Source: Aquincola tertiaricarbonis (lineage in GTDB: Bacteria; Pseudomonadota; Gammaproteobacteria; Burkholderiales; Burkholderiaceae_C). Taken from it: a stretch of 64,000 bases of DNA. The number at the start of each line of letters is the position of its first letter. Position 1 is the first letter of the stretch. Below the pieces are notes generated by a model. It ran no database searches. It was not told the DNA's origin and saw nothing but the letters and a program-made list of their open reading frames with translations. The position numbers and the translations under genes are program-made. The stretch is from positions 2,294,001 to 2,358,000 of the forward strand of contig NZ_CP097635.1 in NCBI RefSeq assembly GCF_023573145.1, read 5' to 3'. Below are positions 25,892 through 36,611 of this stretch, in pieces.

Positions 25892-26554
25892 TCAGGCTTC
25901 TTCGGCCGCGCCCAGCCAGTGGCCCATGCGCAAAGCCTTGGTCAACAGGTAGTTGCTGTTGTGCGGGTTCTCGCCGGCGCGCAGCGGCAGGCGTTCGGTC
26001 ACGGCCACGCCCAGGTCGCTCAGGGCCTGCATCTTGGCCGGGTTGTTGGTCAGCAAGCGCACCGAGCACACGCCCAGGATCTTCAGCATCTCGGCGGCCA
26101 CGCGGTAGTCGCGCGCGTCGTCGGGCAGGCCCAGGCGGCGGTTGGCCTCCACCGTGTCGGCGCCGGCGTCCTGCAGCGCATAGGCGCGGATCTTGTCCAC
26201 CAGACCGATGCCGCGGCCTTCCTGCCGCAAGTACAGCAGCACGCCGCGGCCCTCGGTGGCGATGGCCTGCTGCGCTGCCTGCAGCTGCGGGCCGCAGTCG
26301 CACTTCAGGCTGTACAAGGTGTCGCCGGTCAGGCACTCGGAGTGCAGGCGCGTCAGCACCGGCTGGCCGTCGTCGATGGCGCCCACCGTCAGCGCCGCAT
26401 GTTCGCGGCCGGTGGCATCGCGAAAGCCATGCAGCAGGAACTCGCCCATCTCCGTCGGCAGCCGACAGCTGCCGCCATAGAACAGGGCAGGGGTGTCGGC
26501 GGCAGGTTCGGCATCAGGCCCGGCCATGTGGGCGGGCCGCAGGGGCGCGTTCAT
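25892..26554 (-). CDS. ribA: GTP cyclohydrolase II
   Basis: RibA opens GTP to diaminopyrimidine phosphate, the first step of riboflavin synthesis. The 220-residue protein has the zinc site C74, C85, C87 ([18 protein letters not shown]), the GTP-binding stretch [20 protein letters not shown], and [13 protein letters not shown] near the C-terminus. No DHBP synthase domain is fused. The start at 26554 ([10 protein letters not shown]) is chosen as the first ATG before conserved sequence; the N-terminal 20 residues are variable. I see no FMN riboswitch upstream. It diverges from the helicase gene. Confidence 0.95.
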   Translation of the reverse strand: MNAPLRPAHMAGPDAEPAADTPALFYGGSCRLPTEMGEFLLHGFRDATGREHAALTVGAIDDGQPVLTRLHSECLTGDTLYSLKCDCGPQLQAAQQAIATEGRGVLLYLRQEGRGIGLVDKIRAYALQDAGADTVEANRRLGLPDDARDYRVAAEMLKILGVCSVRLLTNNPAKMQALSDLGVAVTERLPLRAGENPHNSNYLLTKALRMGHWLGAAEEA

Positions 26555-26740
26555 CAAAAGCTTCTTGTGGTGTGTCGTCTGCTCAGCTGGGGTCGGCCGC
26601 GCCGAGTGCAAGCACGGGGGCAGGCCGGTTGGGTCCCAGGGGAGCATTGTCGCGCCTAAGCCGTGCCCGTCGTTACAGCAGGGCCGGTGCGCGTCTGGTC
26701 TGGATGGATGTACAGTGCTTGTGCTGTCCGCCGTGCCGCC

Positions 26741-28816
26741 ATGTCTGCCGTCCTCACCCGCCCCGACCCCTTCGCCTCGCTCAACCCCCAGCAGCGGCAG
26801 GCGGTGGAGCATGGCGTGGCCGAGCACGATGAGCGCGCGCTGCTGGTGATCGCCGGCGCCGGCAGCGGCAAGACGATGACGCTGGCGCACCGCGTCGCCC
26901 GGCTGGTGATGGCGGGGGCCGATCCGCAGCGGGTGCTGCTGCTCACCTTCTCGCGCCGCGCTGCGCACGAGATGGAGCGCCGCGTCGGCCGCACGCTGCA
27001 CCAGGCGCTGGCGCTGCCCACGTCCACCCGGCCTCCCTCGCTGCCCTGGGCGGGCACCTTTCACGGTATCGGCGCGCGGCTACTGCGCGAATATGCGCCC
27101 GCCATCGGCCTGCCCGAGCGCTTTTCCATCCTCGACCGGGCCGACGCCGAAGACCTGATGAACCTGGCCCGCCAGGAAGCCGGCTTTGCCGCGGCCCGCA
27201 GCCGCTTTCCGCAAAAGGGCACCTGCCTGGCGATCTACTCGCGCGTGGTCAACAGCCAGGCCACGCTGGCCGCGGTGCTGCGCGACGCCTTTCCGTGGTG
27301 CGAGGCCTGGGCCGCCGAGCTGAACCAGCTGTTCGCGGCCTACACCCGCGCCAAGCTGCAGCAGCACAGCCTGGACTACGACGACCTGCTGCAGTACTGG
27401 GCCGCGATGATGGAAGAGCCGGCGCTGGCCGCCCATGTGGCCGCGCGCTTCGACCATGTGCTGGTGGACGAGTACCAGGACACCAACCGGCTGCAGGCGG
27501 CGGTGCTGCGCGCCCTCAAGCCCGATGGCCGCGGCCTGACGGTGGTGGGCGACGATGCGCAGTCCATCTACGGCTTTCGCGCGGCCGAGGTGCGCAACAT
27601 CCTCGACTTTCCGCAGCAGTTCGGCCAGCCGGCGCGGGTGCTGCCGCTGGAGCGCAATTACCGCAGCACCCAGCCGCTGCTGGACGCTTCCAACGCCGTC
27701 ATCGCGCTGGCGCCGGAGCGCCATGCCAAGCAGCTGTGGACCGACCGCAGCGCCGGTGCCCGCCCGCGGCTGGTGACGGTGGCCGACGAGGCCGAACAGG
27801 CCTGCTGCGTGGCCGACCGGGTGCTGGCGCTGCGCGAGGAGGGCTTCAAGCTGCGGCAGCAGGCGGTGCTGTTCCGCACCTCGCACCACAGTGCCGCGCT
27901 GGAGCTGGAGCTCACGCGCCGGCAGATCCCGTTCGTCAAGTTCGGCGGGCTCAAGTTCCTGGAATCGGCGCATGTGAAGGACGTGCTGTGCATGCTGCGC
28001 TGGGCCGAGAACCCGCGCAGCCGCATCGCCGGCTTCCGCGTGGCGCAGCTGGTGGCCGGCGTGGGCCCGGCCAATGCCCGCAAGCTGCTCGATGCGCTGG
28101 AGCCGACCGCTGACCCGGCCGCCGCCTTGCTGGCCTGGCGCATGCCGCCGGCCGCGCAGGCGGATTGGCAGGACTTTCTCGCGCTGTATGCGCAGCTGCA
28201 GCAGGCCGGCCAGTGGCCCGGCGACCTGGACGCGGTGATGCGCTGGTACGAGCCGGTGCTGCAGCGCCTGCACGACGATGCGCCTGCGCGCCAGGCCGAC
28301 CTGCAGCAACTGGCCCGCATCGCCGCCGGCCATGCCAGCCGTGAACGCTTCATCACCGAGCTGACGCTGGACCCGCCCGAGGCCAGCAGCGACGAAGCCG
28401 GCCCGCCGCACCTGGACGAGGACTACCTGGTGCTGTCCACGCTGCATTCGGCCAAGGGCCAGGAATGGTCGGCCGTGCAGATCCTGAACGTGGTGGACGG
28501 CTGCATCCCCTCGGAGATGAGCACCCGCGACAGCGCGCAGATCGACGAGGAGCGCCGGCTGCTGTACGTGGGCATGACGCGCGCCCGCCAGCACCTCGAC
28601 CTGCTGGTGCCGCAGCGCTTCTACGTCACCGACCAGGTCAAGCACGGCGACCGCCATCTGTACGCCAGCCTGTCGCGCTTCATCCCCGAGGCGCTGGCCG
28701 CGCGCCACTTCGAGCGGGTGACGCCGCTGGCCACCGCGCCCGCGGTGGCCCCCGCCGTGGCGCTGGCGCGGCCAGTGGACATCGGCGGCCGGCTGGCCGG
28801 CCGTTGGGGCGGATGA
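26741..28816 (+). CDS. UvrD/Rep-like superfamily 1 ATP-dependent DNA helicase
   Basis: This 691-residue 3'-5' DNA helicase of the UvrD/Rep/PcrA class has all SF1A motifs in order: Q-motif [12 protein letters not shown], Walker [11 protein letters not shown] (38-47), Ia [13 protein letters not shown], Walker [49 protein letters not shown] and [15 protein letters not shown]. The start at 26741 ([15 protein letters not shown]) is favoured; an upstream in-frame ATG at 26708 would add 11 residues. It stands alone between divergent ribA and a PAS-domain gene. Which repair or restart pathway it serves cannot be told from context. Confidence 0.93.
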   Translation: MSAVLTRPDPFASLNPQQRQAVEHGVAEHDERALLVIAGAGSGKTMTLAHRVARLVMAGADPQRVLLLTFSRRAAHEMERRVGRTLHQALALPTSTRPPSLPWAGTFHGIGARLLREYAPAIGLPERFSILDRADAEDLMNLARQEAGFAAARSRFPQKGTCLAIYSRVVNSQATLAAVLRDAFPWCEAWAAELNQLFAAYTRAKLQQHSLDYDDLLQYWAAMMEEPALAAHVAARFDHVLVDEYQDTNRLQAAVLRALKPDGRGLTVVGDDAQSIYGFRAAEVRNILDFPQQFGQPARVLPLERNYRSTQPLLDASNAVIALAPERHAKQLWTDRSAGARPRLVTVADEAEQACCVADRVLALREEGFKLRQQAVLFRTSHHSAALELELTRRQIPFVKFGGLKFLESAHVKDVLCMLRWAENPRSRIAGFRVAQLVAGVGPANARKLLDALEPTADPAAALLAWRMPPAAQADWQDFLALYAQLQQAGQWPGDLDAVMRWYEPVLQRLHDDAPARQADLQQLARIAAGHASRERFITELTLDPPEASSDEAGPPHLDEDYLVLSTLHSAKGQEWSAVQILNVVDGCIPSEMSTRDSAQIDEERRLLYVGMTRARQHLDLLVPQRFYVTDQVKHGDRHLYASLSRFIPEALAARHFERVTPLATAPAVAPAVALARPVDIGGRLAGRWGG

Positions 28817-28885
28817 GACGTCTGGCCGATTTTGAGGGCCAGATCGAGCGGTGTCGGGGGGTGTGCGGCGCTACCATGAGCCGCC

Positions 28886-29473
28886 ATGGAGCAGCAGTCC
28901 CCGGCCCTGATCGATTGGCAACCCGCGGTGGAGGCCGGTGAACTGGGCCTGTGGGACCTGCGCCCCAAGCTGGAGACGGTGCACCACTCACCCACCTGGA
29001 AGCAGCGGCTGGGCTTTCCTGACCCGCATGCCGCCGACAGCACGCACTTCTGGCGCTGCCGTGTGCACCCCGACGACCTGGAGCCGATGCTGGACGCGAT
29101 GCGTGCCCACCTGCGCGGTACCGAGCCGCGCTACGAGGCCGTGTTCCGCCTGCGCAGCAACGGGTCGGGCTACCGGCGGCTGCATTCGCGCGGGCGTGTG
29201 GTGGCGCGTGCCGAAGGCGGCCAGGCGTTGCGCATCGTCGGCACCATGATCGACCTGACCGACCGACCCGCCACCCCGGGCGGCGGCCTGCCGGCCGGCC
29301 CCCGCGGCCCCACGGCCGGTCAGCCGCTCGATCTGCCGTTTCACCTGCTGCTCGGCGCCACGCCCGGTGCCTGCGGGAACACGGCCCAGGGCCGCGAGCG
29401 GGAGCGCCTGTTCGGGCTGGTGGAAGACCTGATCCTCGATTCGCTGGCGCAGCTGCGCACGCTGGGGCGTTAA
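28886..29473 (+). CDS. Single PAS-domain protein
   Basis: This 195-residue soluble protein has one PAS fold of the PAS_3 type at about residues 12-130 (GELGLWDLRPKLETVHHSP, CRVHPDDLEPMLDAMRAHL, YRRLHSRGRVVARAEGG, GTMIDLTDR). A Pro/Gly-rich linker and a short helical tail without an output domain follow. It may act as a stand-alone sensor or adaptor. It is convergent with, and overlaps by four bases, a GGDEF/EAL gene, a plausible but unproven signalling partner. The ligand is unknown. Confidence 0.85.
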   Translation: MEQQSPALIDWQPAVEAGELGLWDLRPKLETVHHSPTWKQRLGFPDPHAADSTHFWRCRVHPDDLEPMLDAMRAHLRGTEPRYEAVFRLRSNGSGYRRLHSRGRVVARAEGGQALRIVGTMIDLTDRPATPGGGLPAGPRGPTAGQPLDLPFHLLLGATPGACGNTAQGRERERLFGLVEDLILDSLAQLRTLGR

Positions 29474-31785
29474 GCGGCCTGGGGCTCTGGCTGCCGCCAA
29501 GCCTGCATCAGGGCTTGCAGACCGGCCAACGGTTGCGCGGGCGACACCAGGTAGCCCTGGATCTCGGTGCAACCCACGCTGCGCAGCACCGCCAGCTGCT
29601 CGCTGGATTCCACGCCTTCGCACACGGTGCGCATGCCCAGCGTGTGGGCCATGCTGGCGATGGTCTGCACGATGGCATGGGCATCGCGGCGCAGCAGCAC
29701 CTCGCTGATGAAGGCGCGGTCGATCTTCAGCGTGTCGAACGGGAAGCGCCGCAGGTAGGCCAGTGACGAATAGCCGGTGCCGAAGTCGTCCAGCGCCACG
29801 CGCACGCCCAGCCCGCGCAGTGCGCGCAGGCGTTCCAGCACGCCGTCGATGTCGCCCATGAAGATCGATTCGGTGATCTCCAGCTCCAGCCGGGTGGCCG
29901 GCAGGCCGGTGTCACGCAGCACCGCGCGCACGCGCTCCACGTAGTGCTCGTCGCGCAGCTGCTGGGGCGATACGTTGACCGAAACCACCAGCCCAGCCAG
30001 CGCAGTGGCGCCGGCCCGGCAGGCTTCGGTCAGCACCCAGTGGCCGATTTCGTCGATCAGGCCGGTCTGCTCGGCCGCGACGATGAACTCGGCCGGCGAC
30101 ACCGCGCCCAGTTCAGGGTGCTGCCAGCGCAGCAGCGCCTCGGCGCCCACCACCTTCCACTCGGCGATGTCGACCTTGGGTTGCCAGTGCAGGCTCAACT
30201 GCCCGCGTTGCAGCGCATGGCGCAGCCCCTGCTCGACATCGCTGCGGCGGCGGCTGCGTGCGCCCAGCGCGGCGGTGTACATCGTGTGGCGGCCGCGGCC
30301 TTCTTCCTTGGAGGCGTACAGCGCCATGTCGGCACGCACCAGCAATTCGTCGACGTCGCCGCTGTCGGCACTGAAGGCGCTGCCCACGCTGCCGCCCAGC
30401 CGCAGCCGGCGGCCGTTGAGCTCCACCGGCTGTGCCAGCGCGTCCAGCAGCCGCTGGGCGAGGGAGGCCACATCGGCTGCATCACCGGGCCGGTGCATCA
30501 CCACTGCAAACTCGTCGCCGCCCAGACGGGCCACCAGATCGCCGGGGCGCACACATTGGGACAGGCGGTGGCCCAGGGCGCGCAGGGCTTCGTCGCCCAC
30601 CGAATGGCCCAAGGTGTCGTTCACCGCCTTGAAATGGTCGAGGTCGATCGACAGCAGCGCCACCGGCGCCTGGGCCCTGGCAGCCTCTGTCAGCGTGTGC
30701 CGCAGCGTGTGGCGGTTGGCCAGGCCGGTGAGGGAGTCGCTGTGCGCCAGCTCCTGCAATCGGGCCTGCGCCATGCGCCGTTCGGTGACGTCGGACAGCA
30801 CGCCGCGCCAGCCCACGGTGCGGCCGTGGTCGTCGATGATGCGCTTGCCCTGCACCAGCAGGTGGCGCACGCTGCCATCGTCCAGCCGCAGGCTCAGCGG
30901 CAGATTGCGAAAGGGCCGGCCTGCGCCCAGCACTTCGCGCAGCGCCGGCAGTCCTTCGACCACGCGCTCGGCCAGGATGGTCTGCAGCGGCCGACGAGTC
31001 GGCGTGGACAGCTGCGGCCCCAGGATCTCCAGCAGCCGCGGCGACCAGTGGCTGAGCCGGCCTTCGGCGTCAGATTGCCACAGCGCGTCGTCGGCGTTCT
31101 GCTCGAAGTCGTCCAGCAGCACCTCCAGCATGTGCTGCTGCCGTTCGGCCTGTGCCTGTGCACGCAGCAGGGCCACCTGCTTGCGCCCGGCTGCTTGCGC
31201 ACCCAGCGCCACCACCGGTCCGTAGAACGCCATCAGCCACTCGACGCCCATCAGGGCGGGGTCCTGGTGCCTGATCAGGCCGCCCACCGCCGCCAGCGTC
31301 AGCAGCGCGGACCAGGCCAGGCTGGCCAGCGGCAGCGGACTGAGCACAAAGGCCCCCGTGGCCATCAGACCCGCCAGCAGCGTGGCGATCAGCAGTTGCG
31401 GGGCCGGTGCTGCGCCCGGAAACCACAGCAAGGGCGCTGCGGCCCACAGCCCCGCCAAAAGGGCTGCATGGGCCGTTGCCCGGTGCAGCGCCCGCACCGA
31501 GGCCGCCACCGGCCGGTGGTTGCGGCGGCGCCACCAGGCCAGGCAGGCCATGAAGGCCAGGCCGATCAGCATCAGGTACCACTCGATGAAGCCGGCAGCC
31601 AGGCGATGCTTGAACGACCACAGCACCAGCGTGGCGCAGCCGGCGTTGGCGGCCATCATCAACGGCGTCAGCCGCAGCACCTGGGCCAGCAGCGCGGCGC
31701 GGATGCCTGCCGTCTCGGCATCGGTGGCCGAGTACAGCACGCGGATTTCACGGAGCGCCTCGCGCCATCCGTTGGGTGAGTTCAT
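29470..31785 (-). CDS. Membrane PAS-GGDEF-EAL protein (c-di-GMP turnover)
   Basis: In this 771-residue protein, residues 40-195 hold about five hydrophobic helices (an integral membrane sensor), 215-340 a PAS domain ([19 protein letters not shown] at its end), 345-505 a GGDEF domain and 520-765 an EAL domain. GGDEF (422-426) is intact with an RPGD I-site at 413-416. The EAL motif (E549-A550-L551), [24 protein letters not shown] and KIDRAFI are all present, so both synthesis and hydrolysis of c-di-GMP are possible. ATG at 31785 is the likely start. It is divergent from a chemoreceptor gene. Confidence 0.93.
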   Translation of the reverse strand: MNSPNGWREALREIRVLYSATDAETAGIRAALLAQVLRLTPLMMAANAGCATLVLWSFKHRLAAGFIEWYLMLIGLAFMACLAWWRRRNHRPVAASVRALHRATAHAALLAGLWAAAPLLWFPGAAPAPQLLIATLLAGLMATGAFVLSPLPLASLAWSALLTLAAVGGLIRHQDPALMGVEWLMAFYGPVVALGAQAAGRKQVALLRAQAQAERQQHMLEVLLDDFEQNADDALWQSDAEGRLSHWSPRLLEILGPQLSTPTRRPLQTILAERVVEGLPALREVLGAGRPFRNLPLSLRLDDGSVRHLLVQGKRIIDDHGRTVGWRGVLSDVTERRMAQARLQELAHSDSLTGLANRHTLRHTLTEAARAQAPVALLSIDLDHFKAVNDTLGHSVGDEALRALGHRLSQCVRPGDLVARLGGDEFAVVMHRPGDAADVASLAQRLLDALAQPVELNGRRLRLGGSVGSAFSADSGDVDELLVRADMALYASKEEGRGRHTMYTAALGARSRRRSDVEQGLRHALQRGQLSLHWQPKVDIAEWKVVGAEALLRWQHPELGAVSPAEFIVAAEQTGLIDEIGHWVLTEACRAGATALAGLVVSVNVSPQQLRDEHYVERVRAVLRDTGLPATRLELEITESIFMGDIDGVLERLRALRGLGVRVALDDFGTGYSSLAYLRRFPFDTLKIDRAFISEVLLRRDAHAIVQTIASMAHTLGMRTVCEGVESSEQLAVLRSVGCTEIQGYLVSPAQPLAGLQALMQAWRQPEPQAA

Positions 31786-31829
31786 GGCGGCTTGGCCCGG
31801 TGAGTCGGTGAGGGGCGAAGCTCTGGTAT

Positions 31830-31864
31830 CGGCTCAAGCGCTGCTATTTTTAGCAATTGAGCCG
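31830..31864. repeat. Composite hairpin in the divergent GGDEF-EAL / chemoreceptor promoter
   Basis: The outer arms CGGCTCAA (31830-31837) and TTGAGCCG (31857-31864) are perfectly complementary. Inside them TGCTA-TTTT-TAGCA (31842-31855) forms a second perfect stem. It is AT-rich relative to its surroundings. It may be an operator, a promoter-proximal hairpin or a member of a dispersed intergenic repeat family. Confidence 0.6.
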
Positions 31865-32011
31865 ACTGTTTTTATCACATTGCAGCGATTGCACAGGTAT
31901 CTGCCCACTTGCACTCAAGTGCGCGCACCGAATGACGAAGCTAGGCCAGATCTGAGGCCCCACTCGAGGCTCGATCGCACCCGCATCACCTCGATCTACG
32001 TGAGACAACCG

Positions 32012-33571
32012 ATGAATTCGCTTTCCTTGTCACGCCGCCTGACGCTGTCGTTCGCGCTGCTGCTCTTGCTGCTCGCCGCTGTGGCCGGCCTCGGGCTCTA
32101 CCGCATGTCGCAGATCCAGGCCAGCCTGGAGAACATCGCCTACGTCAACAACGAGCAGGCGCGCCTGGCGGTGAAGATGCGGGTGTCCATCAACCAGGTG
32201 GCCACCTACACCCGCAACGTCGTGCTGATCGAAGACGACGCCGGCATGGCGGCCGAGATGGAGCGCCTGAAGCAGGCACGCCAGCGTTATGACGAGGCGG
32301 ACAAGGCGCTGGAGGTCGCTTTCCAGCATCCCAACACGACGCCCGAGGAAAAGGCCTTGTTCGCCAAGATTCGCGAACTGCGCGCCACCACGCGGCCCTT
32401 GGTCGACAAGGTGCTGGCCCATGGCTTGAAGAACGAGACCGAGCAGGCCAAGGAAGTGCTGCTGCGCGAGGTCACGGGTCCGCAGGGCGACTGGCTGACC
32501 GCGCTGGGTGAACTGGCCGACCTGGAAGACAAGCTGAACGCGAACGAGGCTGCCGCTGCGCGCGAGCACTACCAGACCGGCCGCAACCTTTCCATCGCGA
32601 TGACGCTGCTGGCCCTGGTGATCGGGGCGGTGGCCGCCACGCTGATCGTGCGCAGCGTGCAGCGCCAGCTGGGCGCTGAGCCCGACTACGCGCTCGAGGT
32701 GGTGCGCCGCATCGCCAGCGGCGACCTGTCGCAGCCCATCGCGCTGCGCCCGGGCGACCGGGGCAGCCTGCTGTCGGCCATGCAGGAGATGCAGCAGTTC
32801 CTGGCCCGCATGGTCAAGGACATCCGCTCGGGCTCGGAGAGCATCGCCACCGGCTCCAACCAGATCGCGATCGGCAATGCCGACCTGTCGCAGCGCACCG
32901 AAGAGCAGGCCAGCAACCTGCAGCAGACCGCCGCTTCGATGGAGCAGATGAATGCCACCGTGAAGAGCAACGCCGACACTGCGCGCCAGGCTTCGCAGCT
33001 GTCCAGCTCGGCCAGCGCGGTGGCCCTGCAGGGCGGCGAGGTGGTGGGCAAGGTCACCACCACGATGGGCCAGATCACCGATGCCAGCAAGCGCATCGCC
33101 GACATCATCGGTGTCATCGACGGCATCGCCTTCCAGACCAACATCCTGGCGCTGAACGCAGCGGTGGAAGCCGCCCGCGCCGGTGAGCAGGGCCGCGGTT
33201 TTGCCGTGGTGGCCGGCGAGGTGCGTTCGCTGGCGTCGCGCAGTGCCGAAGCGGCCAAGGAGATCAAGGGCCTGATCAGCCACAGCGTGCAGACGGTGGA
33301 GAGCGGCTCGCAACTGGTGGATGAAGCCGGCCGCACCATGGCCGACATCGTGGGCCAGGTGCGCCGCGTCAGCGACCTGCTGGCCGAGATCAGCGCCTCC
33401 ACCATCGAGCAGACCAGCGGCATCGGCCAGGTGAACGACGCGGTGACCCAGCTCGATCAGGTGACGCAGCAGAACGCCGCGCTGGTGGAGGAGAGCGCCG
33501 CCGCCGCGGACAGCCTGCGCATGCAGGCCGACCGCCTGGTGCAGACGGTGGCGGCATTCCGTACCGCTTGA
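32012..33571 (+). CDS. Methyl-accepting chemotaxis protein
   Basis: This 519-residue chemoreceptor has a membrane helix at 10-31 ([20 protein letters not shown]) and a periplasmic helical ligand domain of about 160 residues. The second helix is near 193-213, followed by a HAMP-like segment and a long cytoplasmic signalling coil. The highly conserved tip reads [20 protein letters not shown] followed by [15 protein letters not shown]. Methylation-region coils such as [20 protein letters not shown] flank it. No C-terminal NWETF-like CheR tether is seen. ATG at 32012 ([14 protein letters not shown]) is the natural start. A second, related receptor gene lies at 50884. Confidence 0.94.
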   Translation: MNSLSLSRRLTLSFALLLLLLAAVAGLGLYRMSQIQASLENIAYVNNEQARLAVKMRVSINQVATYTRNVVLIEDDAGMAAEMERLKQARQRYDEADKALEVAFQHPNTTPEEKALFAKIRELRATTRPLVDKVLAHGLKNETEQAKEVLLREVTGPQGDWLTALGELADLEDKLNANEAAAAREHYQTGRNLSIAMTLLALVIGAVAATLIVRSVQRQLGAEPDYALEVVRRIASGDLSQPIALRPGDRGSLLSAMQEMQQFLARMVKDIRSGSESIATGSNQIAIGNADLSQRTEEQASNLQQTAASMEQMNATVKSNADTARQASQLSSSASAVALQGGEVVGKVTTTMGQITDASKRIADIIGVIDGIAFQTNILALNAAVEAARAGEQGRGFAVVAGEVRSLASRSAEAAKEIKGLISHSVQTVESGSQLVDEAGRTMADIVGQVRRVSDLLAEISASTIEQTSGIGQVNDAVTQLDQVTQQNAALVEESAAAADSLRMQADRLVQTVAAFRTA

Positions 33572-33577
33572 ATGTCT

Positions 33578-33675
33578 GCCCCCAAGCTCGCGTTGCTCGC
33601 TGCCCCCCGAGGGGGAGCTCAGTCCCTTGGGGCGGCCCGGCGGGACTGAGTGTCTGCCCCCAAGCTCGCTGCGCT
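33578..33675. repeat. Structured intergenic repeat, copy 2
   Basis: This copy has the same outline as copy 1. Direct repeats GCCCCCAAGCTCGC lie at both ends, hairpin A is CCCCC-CGA-GGGGG (33603-33615), and hairpin B has arms CTCAGTCCC (33618-33626) and GGGACTGAG (33642-33650). The 15-base core TTGGGGCGGCCCGGC is identical to that of copy 1. The stem sequence differs completely from copy 1 yet pairs perfectly. It lies seven bases after the chemoreceptor stop and before the convergent DSD1-family gene. Confidence 0.85.
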
Positions 33676-33693
33676 TGCTGGCTGGGATTGCGC

Positions 33694-34854
33694 CTAGAAC
33701 ATCGCGCCGCGTGCGTCCACCGGCCACACGGCCTCGACCGTTTCGCCGCGAATGGCCACCAGCCAGTCGTGCAGGTTCACGGTCGGGTCGCAGTGGCCGG
33801 GAATCAGGCGCAGCTTGTCGCCGACGGCCAGCGGCGCCGCGTCGGCGCCGGTGCTGACGATCACCGTGTGTTCGTCCGAGATGCCCTTGACCTGCCAGCC
33901 CGGGTGCAGCACCCGCGGCAGGCCGGCATCCACGCCGAAGGCCTTGAGGCCGCCGTCCAGCACCGCCTGGCCGGGGCGCAGGCTGATCACGCTGCACCAG
34001 CCGAACAGCGCATGGCCCAGCGGCGCGCTGTCTTCGGCCAGCGTGTTGGCGGCGTAGTCCACGTCCATCAGCACATAGCTGCCGGGCTGCAGCTCGGTGT
34101 ACACGCCCGAGGCGGCCTCCAGCGCATAGGTGCCGGTGCCCGCGCCGGTGACGGTGGGGCAGGGCAGGCCGGCCGCGGCCAGCGCCGCCACGGCCTCACG
34201 CGCCCGCACCACCGCGCCGGCGATCGCGGCCTGCCGCTCGGTCGGGCTGCGCAGGTGCTGCGCACCACCGTGGTAGGCATGCAGGCCCGCAAAACGCAGG
34301 CCCGGTGCGGCAGCCGCGATGGCCTGCGCCAGCGCCACGGCCGCTGACGCGCTGGTGACGCCGCAGCGGCCCTGGCCCACGTCCAGCTCCACCAACACGT
34401 CTAGACAAGTACCGGCCTCGCGCGTGGCATCGGCCAGCTGCTGCACCTGCAGCGGATGGTCGGCGCACACCGCCAGCCGGATGCGCCCGGCCAGCTGCGC
34501 GGCACGCCGCGCCTTGGCCATGCCCACCAGCTCGTTGGTCACCAGGATGTCGGTGATGCCGGCAGCGGCCAGCGCCTCGGCCTCGCCCAGCTTCTGGCAG
34601 CACACGCCCTGGGCGCCTGCCGCGATCTGCCGCTGCGCCACCGCCGCGCACTTGTGCGCCTTGGCATGCGGCCGCACCCGCACGCCGGCCCGCTGCGCGC
34701 GCCCATGCACCTGGGCGATGTTGGCGTCCATCACGTCCAGGTCCAGCAACAGGGCCGGCGTATCGACGTCCGCCAGCGGGCAGCCGATGCGAGCGGGGGC
34801 CGGCGGAATGACGCGGGCCGTGGTGGCAGCCGTTGGCGATGTGGCGGTGTTCAT
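33694..34854 (-). CDS. DSD1 family PLP-dependent enzyme (D-threonine aldolase-like)
   Basis: This 386-residue fold-type III PLP enzyme is related to D-threonine aldolase and D-3-hydroxyaspartate/D-serine dehydratase. The PLP-lysine region RPHAKAHKC is at about 61-69, [11 protein letters not shown] lies in the barrel, and the C-terminal metal-binding motif is [12 protein letters not shown]. Family members cleave or dehydrate D-beta-hydroxy amino acids with a divalent metal; the precise substrate is not predictable. The start at 34854 gives [15 protein letters not shown], an unconserved leader before the conserved [15 protein letters not shown]. It is divergent from the GST gene, 168 bases away. 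Confidence 0.88.
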   Translation of the reverse strand: MNTATSPTAATTARVIPPAPARIGCPLADVDTPALLLDLDVMDANIAQVHGRAQRAGVRVRPHAKAHKCAAVAQRQIAAGAQGVCCQKLGEAEALAAAGITDILVTNELVGMAKARRAAQLAGRIRLAVCADHPLQVQQLADATREAGTCLDVLVELDVGQGRCGVTSASAAVALAQAIAAAAPGLRFAGLHAYHGGAQHLRSPTERQAAIAGAVVRAREAVAALAAAGLPCPTVTGAGTGTYALEAASGVYTELQPGSYVLMDVDYAANTLAEDSAPLGHALFGWCSVISLRPGQAVLDGGLKAFGVDAGLPRVLHPGWQVKGISDEHTVIVSTGADAAPLAVGDKLRLIPGHCDPTVNLHDWLVAIRGETVEAVWPVDARGAMF

Positions 34855-35022
34855 GCGGACATTGTGGCGGTGTGTGGCAAGCCGCGCAGTGCGGGTGACG
34901 GCGAGACTCTTCCACGGCCGGAAACACTGACTTGTGCGGCGCGCGGCTTCTGCTGCAGGGCCCCGGCGGCCACAGTGCGCTCCATGCCGCCAACGCCGGT
35001 GGCGCCCACGAAGGAGTACCTC

Positions 35023-35670
35023 ATGACCGCACGCCATGCCCCACCCGCCGCCCCCATCACCCTGTACCGCTACGCCCTGTCGGGCCACGCGCACCGCGCG
35101 CAGCTGGCCTTGTCGCTGCTGGACCTGCCGCATGTGCTGGTCGATGTCGACCTGAAGCAGGGCGAACACAAGCAGCCCGCCTTCCTGCGCCTCAACCCCT
35201 TCGGGCAGGTGCCGGTGATCGACGACGCCGGCACCGTGGTGCACGACTCCAATGCCATCCTGGTGTACCTGGCCACCCGCCACGACCCGGCCCGCCGCTG
35301 GCTGCCGACTGCCCCCGAGGCGCAGGCCGCGGTGCAGGTGTGGTTGTCTGCGGCCGCCGGGCCCATCGCCTTCGGGCCCGCCGCGGCGCGGCTGGTCACG
35401 GTGTTCGGCGCCAAGCTGGATGCCGATGGCGCCATCGCCCGCGCCCACCAGCTTCTGAGGGTGATGGAACCGTTGCTGGCCAGCCGCAGCTTCCTGGTGG
35501 GCGAGGGGCCGACCATCGCCGACATCGCAGGCTACAGCTACATCTCTGCCGCGCCCGAAGGCAACGTGGACCTGGCGCCTTATCCCGCGGTGCGCGCCTG
35601 GCTGCAGCGCATCGAGGCGCTGCCGGGCTTCGTGCCCTTTCCGAAGACGGCGGTTGGCCTGGCGGCCTGA
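35023..35670 (+). CDS. Glutathione S-transferase family protein
   Basis: This 215-residue two-domain GST has an N-terminal thioredoxin fold ([44 protein letters not shown]) and a helical C-terminal domain ([18 protein letters not shown]). The conserved cis-Pro and SNAIL glutathione-binding segment are present; the N-terminal catalytic residue is probably the Ser near position 20. The start at 35023 has AAGGAG six bases upstream. It is five bases from the following PPOX-type flavoprotein gene, so the two form an operon, probably for detoxification or redox defence. A convergent LysR gene lies downstream. Confidence 0.92.
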   Translation: MTARHAPPAAPITLYRYALSGHAHRAQLALSLLDLPHVLVDVDLKQGEHKQPAFLRLNPFGQVPVIDDAGTVVHDSNAILVYLATRHDPARRWLPTAPEAQAAVQVWLSAAAGPIAFGPAAARLVTVFGAKLDADGAIARAHQLLRVMEPLLASRSFLVGEGPTIADIAGYSYISAAPEGNVDLAPYPAVRAWLQRIEALPGFVPFPKTAVGLAA

Positions 35671-35675
35671 AGATC

Positions 35676-36599
35676 ATGGCCACCCTTCACCACCCCTTTC
35701 ATGAAGGCGAGCAGGCCGTGCAGCGCTTGATGGGCATGCAGGAGCGCATGGCCGAGATCGGCCCACGCGTGATCCGCGACCACCTGCCCGAGCAGCACCA
35801 GCGCTTCTTCGCGCAGTTGCCGATGCTGCTGGCCGGCATGGCCGATGCGCAGGGCCGGCCCTGGGCGTCGGTGCTGGTGGGTGCACCCGGCTTCGTGCAG
35901 GCGCCGGATGCGCAGCAGCTGCGCATCGGCGCGCTGCCGCTGCCCGGCGACCCCATGGCCGGCAGCCTGCAGGCGGGCGCCGAGATCGGCCTGCTGGGCA
36001 TCGAGCCGGCCACGCGCCGGCGCAACCGCGCCAACGGCGTGGTGGGCGCGGTGCAGCCGGATGGCTTCACCGTGGACATCACCCAATCGGTGGGCAACTG
36101 CCCGCAGTACATCCAGCGGCGTGTGCCGGTGGCGCCGGCCGAGGGTGCCGTGCCCGCCGGCCAGCCGCCCCAGGCGCTGGATGCGTTGGATGCCGCGGCC
36201 CAGGCGCTGGTGGCGCAGGCCGACACCTTGTTCATCGCCACCCGCGCACCCGCCACTGCCGAGCGGTCCGCCGGCGGCGCGGACGTGTCGCACCGCGGCG
36301 GACCGGCGGGCTTCGTGAAGGTGGAGGACGAGCGCACGCTGCTGCTGCCCGACTACTCGGGCAACCAGATGTTCATGACCCTGGGCAACCTGCTGGTGGA
36401 CGATCGGGCCGGCCTGCTGTTCATCGACTTCGACAGCGGCGACCTGCTGACCCTGACCGGCCGCGCCGAGCTGCTGTGGGACGGCCCCGACGTGGCCGCG
36501 CTGGACCGTGCCCAGCGTGCGCTGCGCTTCCGGCTGCAGGCCGGCTGGCGCCTGCCGGGGGCGCTGCCGATGCGCTGGCGAAGGGTGGACGGTGCCTGA
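35676..36599 (+). CDS. Pyridoxamine 5'-phosphate oxidase-like flavin-binding protein
   Basis: This 307-residue protein belongs to the predicted flavin-nucleotide-binding split-barrel family (PPOX-like). Evidence is the helix-rich N-terminus FHEGEQAVQRLMGMQERMAE, barrel strands PMLLAGMADAQGRPWASVLV, the internal segment QSVGNCPQYIQRR, and the second barrel half FVKVEDERTLLLPDYSGNQM and LGNLLVDDRAGLLFIDF. Known relatives bind FMN and occur near or fused to ferredoxin reductases. It lies five bases after the GST gene, and the pair is convergent with a LysR gene 12 bases beyond the stop. Confidence 0.87.
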   Translation: MATLHHPFHEGEQAVQRLMGMQERMAEIGPRVIRDHLPEQHQRFFAQLPMLLAGMADAQGRPWASVLVGAPGFVQAPDAQQLRIGALPLPGDPMAGSLQAGAEIGLLGIEPATRRRNRANGVVGAVQPDGFTVDITQSVGNCPQYIQRRVPVAPAEGAVPAGQPPQALDALDAAAQALVAQADTLFIATRAPATAERSAGGADVSHRGGPAGFVKVEDERTLLLPDYSGNQMFMTLGNLLVDDRAGLLFIDFDSGDLLTLTGRAELLWDGPDVAALDRAQRALRFRLQAGWRLPGALPMRWRRVDGA

Positions 36600-36611
36600 G
36601 CGGCCGGTGGC

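Noticed and set aside
26555..26740. FMN riboswitch upstream of ribA
   Set aside because: No RFN-like conserved segments are visible and stand-alone ribA genes in betaproteobacteria often lack one.
31786..32011. Sigma-28 promoter for the chemoreceptor
   Set aside because: A GCCGA element exists at 31861 but the matching TAAA-type -35 at correct spacing was not found.
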